Shown here in pieces: positions 53,996 to 63,176 of a stretch of 64,000 nucleotides of DNA. How positions within the stretch are numbered: position 1 is the stretch's first letter; the number at the start of each line of letters is the position of its first letter. Origin of the DNA: Coccinella septempunctata (lineage: Eukaryota > Arthropoda > Insecta > Coleoptera > Coccinellidae); assembly GCF_907165205.1 (NCBI RefSeq), contig NC_058191.1:15936501-16000500 (forward strand). Direction: 5' to 3'. The notes below the pieces were generated by a model. That model was not told the DNA's origin, ran no database searches, and saw only the letters and a list, made by a program, of their open reading frames with translations. A program made the position numbers and the translations under genes.

Positions 53996-54272
53996 GTACG
54001 ACAACTTATTAAAACTATACTAAGAAGAGATATCCGAAATGGACGAACATGAAAACCCTAGCACGACAATGTGCAAGAAGAAATCAACCGATTAAGGGAT
54101 AAATGGTTTATAGGCAAATGCCCGGAACCAACAAAAAGCAGGTTAGGTTTAGTGGGTCGCGAACTCAGGAGAGTGAGTAACCCCACAGTGTTCCCTAGAA
54201 ATGGGTTCCTCTGGGCGAGAGATAGAGCCCCGTGTTTTCACGGTCGCAGATTCCCCCTGCTATAAAAAAAAA

Positions 54273-54556
54273 ACTACAGTTAAAGACGGTATAAAAATCA
54301 TCGCGTCAACCGTAGATGATTTTAGAAAAATCACTACATTCTTCGAGCAGCATGGTAAAGAATTTTTTACCTACCAAATGGAGGAGGAGAAGAAGATATA
54401 TGCCGTTATTAGGCATTTACCAACCGACGCTGATATTGCGTTGATTAAGTACGACCTGATATTCCAGGGAATATCAGACGCTGAGGTGTCCAGAATGACA
54501 TCGACAATGACAAAGAAGCCAATACCTCTCTACATGGTTAAAACCCAGAAAAAGGC
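54273..54556 (+). pseudogene. ORF1 fragment of a third Jockey subfamily
   Basis: Encodes TVKDGIKIIASTVDDFRKIT, a YQMEEEKKIYAVIRHLPTDA segment and MTKKPIPLYMVKTQKK. This is the region just before the knuckles in copies A to C. It follows directly on the A-run of copy D and breaks into composite core sequence at about 54556 (CTCTTGTCAAGGTTCATGG). Confidence 0.85.
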
Positions 54557-55230
54557 TCTTGTCAAGGTTCATGGATATTCTTGTCCTAAGTTATTATTCC
54601 GAAAGTTGAGTCTCCTTGATCGAACAATTCATGATAAATAGAACTTATTCTTTTATTCATTGACCATCAAAATTCGATCCAAATCTCGAAACTCTACACA
54701 ATTTTTGAACTGAGATATACGTATTGAGTTTCATTCAGTTCGATAATTCAGATAGGAATTAAGATTTCTGTGGTCAATTCTGCAAAGTGTGATATGAATT
54801 TCTCAAAAACCGTTTGATCATTTCGACCTAAATCTTGAAACTTCACATAGTTTTCGAATTGAGATGCACATGTTGAATTTCATATCGATAGTTCTGATAG
54901 GAATTGAGATTTCAGAGGTCAATTCGGCAAAGTGTGATATCAATTTCCCATAAACTGTTGGATCAATTCGAGCCAAATTTTGAAACTGTACATAGTTTTC
55001 GAATTGAGTTGCATATTGAGATGCATGCGAAAACTATGTGCAGTTTCAAAATTTGGTTCGAATTGATCCAATAGTTCCTTAGGAATTGAAATGATATTTT
55101 GACGAATCGACTACTACTCCGGTTAGCGCATCCACCATTTCGGTTGGTGCAATAAAAGATATTTTTCGGAATGGTATCATTTTAATAATCGGTAATTTTT
55201 TTTTGGGTAATTCTAATCCATTTTCACCTT

Positions 55231-55551
55231 CTACTTCGGTAGGGGCGGCAACGATGTGGGCGGCGACGGTTCTGACGGTGTTGGCGGTACGGCGGGCCTC
55301 AGTCGGAGGTCCGGCAGTATGGCCTCTGTCCTGCTTCCTGGAGTTGCGGTCGGTCCTGAGGCAGTTCTGGCGGTCCCTGGTCCCCTATCTCTAACGCAAC
55401 ACACCCTGGAAAGGACCCCCACACGGTCGCACCTGGAACAGAACTTCGTCCTTTCCCCTCGGCAGTCCTCCCTGTGGTGGCCTTCATTGCCACACCGCCA
55501 GCAACTGTGGGGGCCTAACCCCAGGTAGAACTGAAGTCCACAGGTCCCCAC
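55231..55551 (-). pseudogene. Gag nucleocapsid fragment, 106 open codons
   Basis: Array copy 1 with intact knuckles (CWRCGNEGHHREDC, FCSRCDRVGVLSRVC) and an open frame. Confidence 0.78.
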
Positions 55552-55675
55552 GGTCCTTTCGAACTGAAATTCAACATGTGCATCTCAATTCGAAAACTGT
55601 GTACATACATCAGTGGCGGGCGTGGTTGCCTGTCGCACTTGAGACTCGGAGGCTGAAAATGACATTGTTTGACCT

Positions 55676-55715
55676 TATTTTCACTAATAAGGTCAAACAA
55701 TGTTTGACCTTAACA
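55676..55715. repeat. Short palindrome at the Jockey target site
   Basis: The site reads TTGTTTGACCTTATT, a short loop, AATAAGGTCAAACAA, then a further TGTTTGACCTT. The target sequence has been copied in inverted form onto itself. Confidence 0.85.
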
Positions 55716-56647
55716 CTTTGGATTTCTTCATATAGTGGGACCGATATTAGCCAAGTTGACGAAAGTTTTACGGGCGAATGGTTGGTAAATTATTGCTAAA
55801 GACTTGAAATTGAAAGTTTCCTGCGCAATCTCGAGGATTTTAAAGTTTTTTATTTGTACCAATTATTGGGTTCATCATTGCATCGTATTTCGGACGAATG
55901 CGATATGGAAAATAGGCCGATATGTCATTTTTGACGGACCGAAACGATTCTTCCCAGACTTGCCGAAGTCGCTCTTGTCAAGGTTCATGGATATTCTTGT
56001 CATAAGTTATTATTCCGAAAGTTGAGTCTCCTGGATCGAACAATTCATGATTAATAGAACTTATTCTTTTATTCATTGACCATCAAAATTCGATCCAAAT
56101 CTCGAAACTCTACACAATTTTTGAACTGAGATATACGTATTGAGTTTCATTCAGTTCGATAATTTTGATAGGAATTAAGATTTCTGTGGTCAATTCGGCA
56201 AAGTGTGATATGAATTTCTCAAAAACCGTTTGATCATTTCGACCCAAATCTTGAAACTTCACATAGTTTTCGAATTGGGATGCACATGTTGAATTTCATA
56301 TCGATAGTTCTGATAGGAATTGAGATTTCAGAGGTCAATTCGGCAAAGTGTGATATCAATTTCCCATAAACTGTTGGATCAATTCGAGCCAAATTTTGAA
56401 ACTATACATAGTTTTCGAATTGAGGTGCATATTGAGATGCATGCGAAAACTATGTGCAGTTTCAAGATTTGGTTCGAATTGATCCAATAGTTCCTTAGGA
56501 ATTGAAATGATATTTTGACGAATCGACTACTACTCCGGTTAGCGCATCCACCATTTCGGTTGGTGCAATAAAAGATATTTTTCGGAATGGTATCATTTTA
56601 ATAATCGGTAATTTTTTTTTTCGGTAATTCTAATCCATTTTCACCTT

Positions 56648-56968
56648 CTACTTCGGTAGGGGCGGCAACGATGTGAGCGGCGACGGTTCTGACGGTGTTG
56701 GCGGTACGGCAGGCCTCAGTCGGAGGTCCGGCAGTATGGCCTCTTTCCTGCTCCCTGGAGTTGCGGTCGGTCCTGAGGCAGTTCTGGCGGTCATTGATCC
56801 CCTATCTCTAACGCAACACACCCTGGAAAAGACCCCCACACGGCCGCACCTGGAACAGAACTTCGTCCTTTCCCCTCGGCAGTCCTCCCTGTGGTGGCCT
56901 TCATTGCCACACCGCCAGCAACTGTGGGGGCCTAACCCCAGGTAGAACTGAAGTCCACAGGTCCCCAC
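56648..56968 (-). pseudogene. Gag nucleocapsid fragment, 106 open codons
   Basis: Array copy 2. Knuckles intact; carries VGVFSRVC and DRGSMTAR variants shared with the next unit. Confidence 0.78.
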
Positions 56969-58029
56969 GGTCCTTTCGAACTGAAATTCAACATGTGCAT
57001 CTCAATTCGAAAACTGTGTACATACACCAGTGGCGGGCGTGGTTGCCTGTCGCACTTGAGACTCGGAGGCTGAAAATGACAATGTTTGACCTTAACACTT
57101 TGGATTTCTTCATATAGTGGGACCGATATTAGCCAAGTTGACGAAAGTTTTACGGGCGAATGGTTGGTAAATTATTGCTAAAGACTTGAAATTGAAAGTT
57201 TCCTGCGCAATCTCGAGGATTTTAAAGTTTTTTATTTGTACCAATTATTGGGTTCATCATTGCATCGTATTTCGGACGAATGCGATATGGAAAATAGGCC
57301 GATATGTCATTTTTGACGGACCGAAACGATTCTTCCCAGACTTGCCGAAGTCGCTCTTGTCAAGGTTCATGGATATTCTTGTCATAAGTTATTATTCCGA
57401 AAGTTGAGTCTCCTGGATCGAACAATTCATGATTAATAGAACTTATTCTTTTATTCATTGACCATCAAAATTCGATCCAAATCTCGAAACTCTACACAAT
57501 TTTTGAACTGAGATATACGTATTGAGTTTCATTCAGTTCGATAATTTTGATAGGAATTAAGATTTCTGTGGTCAATTCGGCAAAGTGTGATATGAATTTC
57601 TCAAAAACCGTTTGATCATTTCGACCCAAATCTTGAAACTTCACATAGTTTTCGAATTGGGATGCACATGTTGAATTTCATATCGATAGTTCTGATAGGA
57701 ATTGAGATTTCAGAGGTCAATTCGGCAAAGTGTGATATCAATTTCCCATAAACTGTTGGATCAATTCGAGCCAAATTTTGAAACTATACATAGTTTTCGA
57801 ATTGAGGTGCATATTGAGATGCATGCGAAAACTATGTGCAGTTTCAAGATTTGGTTCGAATTGATCCAATAGTTCCTTAGGAATTGAAATGATATTTTGA
57901 CGAATCGACTACTACTCCGGTTAGCGCATCCACCATTTCGGTTGGTGCAATAAAAGATATTTTTCGGAATGGTATCATTTTAATAATCGGTAATTTTTTT
58001 TTTCGGTAATTCTAATCCATTTTCACCTT

Positions 58030-58350
58030 CTACTTCGGTAGGGGCGGCAACGATGTGAGCGGCGACGGTTCTGACGGTGTTGGCGGTACGGCGGGCCTCA
58101 GTCGGAGGTCCGGCAGTATGGCCTCTTTCCTGCTCCCTGGAGTTGCGGTCGGTCCTGAGGCAGTTCTGGCGGTCATTGATCCCCTATCTCTAACGCAACA
58201 CACCCTGGAAAAGACCCCCACACGGCCGCAACTGGAACAGAACTTCGTCCTTTCCCCTCGGCAGTCCTCCCTGTGGTGGCCTTCATTGCCACACCGCCAG
58301 CAACTGTGGGGGCCTAACCCCAGGTAGAACTGAAGTCCACAGGTCCCCAC
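58030..58350 (-). pseudogene. Gag nucleocapsid fragment, 106 open codons
   Basis: Array copy 3, differing from copy 2 by FCSSCGR in place of FCSRCGR and few other bases. Confidence 0.78.
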
Positions 58351-58745
58351 GGTCCTTTCGAACTGAAATTCAACATGTGCATCTCAATTCGAAAACTGTG
58401 TACATACACCAGTGGCGGGCGTGGTTGCCTGTCGCACTTGAGACTCGGAGGCTGAAAATGACATTGTTTGACCTTAACACTTTGGATTTCTTCAAATAGT
58501 GGGACCGATATTAGCCAAGTTGACGGAAATTTTACGGGCGAATGGTTGGTAAATTATTGCTAAGGACTTGAAATTGAAAGTTTCCTGCGCAATCTCGAGG
58601 ATTTCGAAGTTTTTTATTTGTACCAATTATTGGGTTCATCATTGCATCGTATTTCGGACGAATGCGATATGGAAAATAGGCCGATATGTCATTTTTGACG
58701 GACCGAAACAATTCTTCCCAGACTTGCCGAAGTCGCTCTTGTCAA

Positions 58746-58885
58746 GGTATCCATATACAGGGTGTGGCGTAATGAATGGATAATATTGAGCCTGGGGGTA
58801 GAGGACTCTATGGCGTTTCAGAAAAATATATTTTACGTTCAGTAAAAGGGCCTTGGTTTTCGAGATATTGGAGATTTTCGAAAAT
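58746..58885. other. Unidentified insert or transposon end
   Basis: About 140 bases beginning TATCCATATACAGGGTGTGG, unrelated to other sequences in the window. ACAGGGTG ends occur on several insect repeat families, but I cannot assign it. Confidence 0.4.
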
Positions 58886-59436
58886 TCAAGAGAATTACAC
58901 CCGTTTATGTTCCAGGAGACTATTTTAAGGGAATTTTTCCTAGTTGTATGTTCCATTATTTCAGTTTACTGAACATTCCTTGGAGTTTTTTCTCCATCTC
59001 TCTTTCAATTTTCAACATGATTTTGTTGAAAATTTTTTCAGTAAAAGTGTCTAAATCGTCGGCGGATTCAGAGACTTTTCTGTTTTCTTTTGTTTTGTTG
59101 ATCGTAGGTTTAGCTTGGGGCATTTTCGAGGTCTGCTTCTTCTGTACTGGTTTGGGTACTTCTTTTTTCTTGTCGTCTACTTTGGAGGGGGTGGGCTTCT
59201 TTTTCTCCTGGACTTTTAGAGGAAGTCCATTGAAGCATTGGCTTGGATTTTCTGCCCTTCTTTTTGATTCCACTACAATGCAGAGATTGTAGAGGCGTCT
59301 TATTTCGAAAATCTCCTTTCTCTGAGTTTTTACCAGGTATAAGGGTATAAACTTTTTGGTTTTATTGGATGTCATTCTGGACACCTCGGCGTCATGGATT
59401 CCTTGGATCTTTAGATCATTTTTTATTAAATCCATT
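58886..59436 (-). pseudogene. Jockey family 2 ORF1 end and ORF2 start, inverted
   Basis: Minus strand: ORF1 remnant from 59435 to 58956, then TAATG and ORF2 MEHTTRKNSLKIVSWNING, broken at about 58886. In ORF1 the residues from PSQCF pass straight to NGLPLKVQEKKK, so all three zinc knuckles have been removed while the frame stays open. It shows the undamaged five-A ORF2 start lacking in copy C. Confidence 0.87.
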
Positions 59437-59438
59437 CT

Positions 59439-59775
59439 TCCAACGGAAGAAGCTAGAAGGTCAAGAACCTACCACAGAAGACCTAGAGATCAGTTAAGGA
59501 TTTAAATGTAACAAAAGAAGAGCTTAACCTATAAAAGCTTTAGGCAGCATACAACTACCAACACGACTATGATCTTGTGAGAGTCCAGAAACCATAAGAG
59601 TCAACTGGTTAATAGGCAAAATGCCCGGAACCTATGAAGAAGCAGTTAAGGGTTTTTAGTGGGTCTCGAGCTCAGAGAGTGAGAATCCCCATACTGTGCC
59701 CCCTCAGCAGAGGGTGTGTCTGTTTGCAGATTTTCCCCCTGCTACACCAAAAAAAAAAAAAAAAAAAGGTCAAAC
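59439..59775 (+). pseudogene. Jockey 3' tail, partner of copy B
   Basis: ORF2 end (RSRTYHRRPRDQLRI region, with one change), 3' untranslated region and poly-A, ending at GGTCAAACAAT. The 95-codon frame at 59634 is untranslated tail read through poly-A and satellite. Confidence 0.87.
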
Positions 59776-59890
59776 AATGTCATTTTCAGCCTCCGAGTCT
59801 CAAGTGCGACAGGCAACCACGCCCGCCACTGGTGTATGTAGACAGTTTTCGAATTGAGATGCACATGTTGAATTTCAGTTCGAAAGGACC

Positions 59891-60211
59891 GTGGGGACCT
59901 GTGGACTTCAGTTCTACCTAGGGTTAGGCCCCCACAGTTGCTGGCGGTGTGGCAATGAAGGCCACCACAGGGAGGACTGCCGAGGGGAAAGGACGAAGTT
60001 CTGTTCCAGGTGCGGCCGTGTGGGGGTCCTTTCCAGGGTGTGTTGCGTTAGAGATAGAGGACCAGGGACCGCCAGAACTGCCTCAGGACCGACCGCAACT
60101 CCAGGGAGCAGGACAGAGGCCATACTGCCGGACCTCCGCCTGAGGCCCGCCGTACCGCCAACACCGTCAGAACCGTCGCCGCCCACATCGTTGCCGCCCC
60201 TACCGAAGTAG
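59891..60211 (+). pseudogene. Gag nucleocapsid fragment, 106 open codons
   Basis: Identical at protein level to 35379-35699 on the other arm, with intact knuckles. Confidence 0.78.
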
Positions 60212-61270
60212 AAGGTGAAAATGGATTAGAATTACCGAAAAAAAAATTACCGATTTTTAAAATGATACCGTTCCGAAAAATATCTTTTATTGCACCAACC
60301 GAAATGGTGGATGCGCTAAGCGGAGTAGTAGTCGATTCGTCAAAATATCATTTCAATTCCTTAGGAACTATTGGATCAATTCGAACCAAATCTTGAAACT
60401 GCACATAGTTTTCGCATGCATCTCAATATGCAACTCAATTCGAAAACTATGTATAGTTTCAAAATTTGGCTCGAATTGATCCAACAGTTTATGGGAAATT
60501 GATATCACCCTTTGCCGAATTGACCTAGGAAATCTCAATTCCTATCAGAACTATCGATATGAAATTCAACATGTGCATCTCAATTCGAAAACTATGTGAA
60601 GTTTCAAGATTTGGGTCGAAATGATCAAACGGTTTTTGAGAAATTCATATCACACTTTGCCGAATTGACCACAGAAATCTTAATTCCTATCTGAATTATC
60701 GAACTGAATGAAACTCAATACGTATATCTCAGTTCAAAAATTGTGTAGAGTTTCGAGATTTGGATCGAATTTTGATGGTCAATAATAAAAGATTAAGTTC
60801 TATTTATCATGAATTGTTCGATCAAGGAGACTCAACTTTCGGAATAATAACTTATGACAAGAATATCCATGAACCTTGACAAGAGCGACTTCGGCAAGTC
60901 TGGGAAGAATCGTTTCGGTCCGTCAAAAATGACATATCGGCCTATTTTCCATATCGCATTCGTCCGAAATACGATGCAATGATGAACCCAATAATTAGTA
61001 CAAATAAAAAACTTTAAAATACTCGAGATTGCGCAGGAAACTTTCAATTTCAAATCCTCAGCAATAATTTACCAACCATTCGCCCGTAAAATTTCTGTCA
61101 ACTTGGCTAATGTCGGTCCCACTATTTGAAGAAATCCAAAGTGTTAAGGTCAAACAATGTCATTTTCAGCCTCCGAGTCTCAAATGCGACAGGCAACCAC
61201 GCCCGCCACTGGTGTATGTACACAGTTTTCGAATTGAGATGCACATGTTGAATTTCAGTTCGAAAGGACC
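60212..61270 (-). repeat. Composite unit: flank, satellite and unique core
   Basis: Three diverged satellite monomers (60330-60780) and the unique core (60790-61060), then the segment with an empty Jockey site (61145-61157) and CCGCCACTGGTGTATG. Confidence 0.85.
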
Positions 61271-61591
61271 GTGGGGACCTGTGGACTTCAGTTCTACCTG
61301 GGGTTAGGCCCCGTCAGTTGCTGGCGGTGTGGCAATGAAGGCCACCACAGGGAGGACTGCCGAGGGGAAAGGACGAAGTTCTGTTCCAGGCGCGGCCGTG
61401 TGGGGGTCCTTTCCAGGGTGTGTTGCGTCAGAGATAGGGGACCAATGACCGCCAGAACTGCCTCAGGACCGACCGCAACTCCAGGGAGCAGGACAGAAGC
61501 CATACTGCCGGACCTCCGACTGAGGCCCGCCGTACCGCCAACACCGTCAGAACCGTCGCCGCCCACATCGTTGCCGCCCCTACCGAAGTAG
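61271..61591 (+). pseudogene. Gag nucleocapsid fragment, damaged second module
   Basis: Partner of 23556-23876 with the same GLGPVSC variant, but a TGC to CGC change makes FCSRRGR, removing a cysteine. The frame is still open. Confidence 0.78.
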
Positions 61592-62009
61592 AAGGTGAAA
61601 ATGGATTAGAATTACCGAAAAAAAAATTACCGATTATTAAAATGATACCGTTCCGAAAAATATCTTTTATTGCACCAACCGAAATGGTGGATGCGCTAAC
61701 CGGAGTAGTAGTCGATTCGTCAAAATATCATTTCAATTCCTAAGGAACTATTGGATCAATTCGAACCAAATCTTGAAACTGCACATAGTTTTCGCATGCA
61801 TCTCAATATACCAACCATTAGCCCGTAAAATTTCCGTCAACTTGGCTAATATTGGTCCCACTATTTGAAGAAATCCAAAGTGTTAAGGTCAAACAATGTC
61901 ATTTTCAGCCTCCGAGTCTCAAGTGCGACAGGCAACCACGCCCGCCACTGGTGTATGTACACAGTTTTCGAATTGAGATGCACATGTTGAATTTCAGTTC
62001 GAAAGGACC

Positions 62010-62329
62010 GTGGGGACCTGTGGACTTCAGTTCTACCTGGGGTTAGGCCCCCACAGTTGCTGGCGGTGTGGCAATGAAGGCCACCAGAGGGAGGACTGCC
62101 GAGGGGAAAGGACGAAGTTCTGTTCCAGGTGCGGCCGTGTGGGGGTCCTTTCCAGGGTGTGTTGCGTTAGAGATAGGGGACCAGGGACCGACCGCAACTC
62201 CAGGGAGCAGGACAGAGGCCATACTGCCGGACCTCCGACAGAGGCCCGCCGTACCGCCAACACCGTCAGAACCGTCGCCGCCCACATCTTTGCCGCCCCT
62301 ACCGAAGTAGAAGGTGAAAATGGATTAGA
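62010..62329 (+). pseudogene. Gag nucleocapsid fragment, deletion variant
   Basis: Partner of 17997-18313 with the same roughly 30-base deletion after DRGPGT. Confidence 0.78.
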
Positions 62330-63176
62330 ATTACTTCCTATCAGAACTATCGAACTGAAATTCAACATGTGCATCTCAATTCGAAAACTATGTGCTGTTT
62401 CAAGATTTGTTTGGAATTGATCCAACAGTTTTCGAGGAATTGATATCACACTTTGCCGAATTGACCACTGAAATCTCAATTACTATCTGAACTATTGAAC
62501 TGAAATTCAACATGTGCATCTCAATTCGAAAACTGTGTGAAATTTCAAAATTTGGTTCGAATTGATCCAACAGATTTCGAGGAATTGATATCACACTTAG
62601 CCGAATTGACCACTGAAATCTCAATTCCTATCTGAACTGTCGAACTGAAAATCAACATGTGCATCTCAATTCGAAAACTACGTGCAGTTTCAAGATTTGG
62701 TTCGAATTGATCCAACAGATTTCGAGCAATGGATATCACACTTTGCCGAATTGACCACTGAAATCTCAATTCCTATCTGAACTATCGAACTGAAATTCAA
62801 CATGTGCATCTCAATTCGAAAACTCTGTGAAATTTCAAGATTTGGTTCGAATCTAACCAACAGTTTTCGAGGAATTGATATCACACTTTGCCGAATTGAC
62901 CACTGGAATCTCAATTTCTATCTGAACTATCGAACTGAAATTCAACATGTGCATCTCAATTCGAAAACTGTGTGAAATTTCAAGATTTGGTTCGAATTGA
63001 ACCAACAGTTTTCGAGGAATTGATATCACACTTTGCCGAATTGACCACTGAAATCTCAATTCCTATCAGAACTATCGAACTGAAATTCAACATGTGCATC
63101 TCAATTCGAAAACTGTGTACAGTTTCGGGATTTGGGTCGAATTGATCCAATAGTTCCTTAGGAATTGAAATGATAT
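62330..63176 (-). repeat. 145-bp satellite block 8, minus orientation
   Basis: About six monomers mirroring 16858-17996 but lacking two. The missing monomers leave hybrid junction monomers near 62550 and 62660. Confidence 0.92.

Larger units (their letters stand above)
52757..54272 (+). mobile_element. Jockey family 2, copy D, 3' portion split by a MITE
   Basis: Begins inside the RT region (IIEGMLQEAIDEINDWCIKW) and runs to CCCCCTGCTATA plus nine adenines. Two coding parts, 52757-53154 and 53740-53995, are separated by a 585-base insertion. The reading frame of both halves matches copy C, with TAC instead of the stop at the MNMLYPLIG position. Confidence 0.88.
54557..58745 (+). repeat. Tandem array of the composite unit, period 1382 bp
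   Basis: Equivalent features recur at exactly 1382-base intervals: unique core at 55804, 57186 and 58568; gag fragment at 56648 and 58030. An earlier gag copy at 55231 is 1417 bases before, because of a 35-base insertion near 55675. Each unit is CATACACC segment, ATTGTTTGACC site, unique core, three diverged satellite monomers, TACTACTCCGG flank, gag fragment, and satellite scrap. The two full units are nearly identical, so the composite has itself become a satellite. The last unit stops at 58745. Confidence 0.92.
59439..63176. repeat. Right arm of inverted duplication IR2, without the two insertions
   Basis: Reverse complement of 16858-36146 minus the Jockey A and LTR insertions. Order here: Jockey copy B 3' tail (59439-59775), composite unit, gag 59891-60211, core, an empty LTR site GTAC at 61218-61221, gag 61271-61591, an empty Jockey site GGTCAAACAAT at 61887-61897, gag 62010-62329, satellite 62330-63176. 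The satellite part is 292 bases shorter than in the left arm, two monomers. Confidence 0.9.

Noticed and set aside
54071..54265. 64-codon frame (MQEEINRLRDKWFIGKC type) as a small gene, also at 16588
   Set aside because: It is the 3' untranslated tail of Jockey family 2, present only downstream of its ORF2 remnants.
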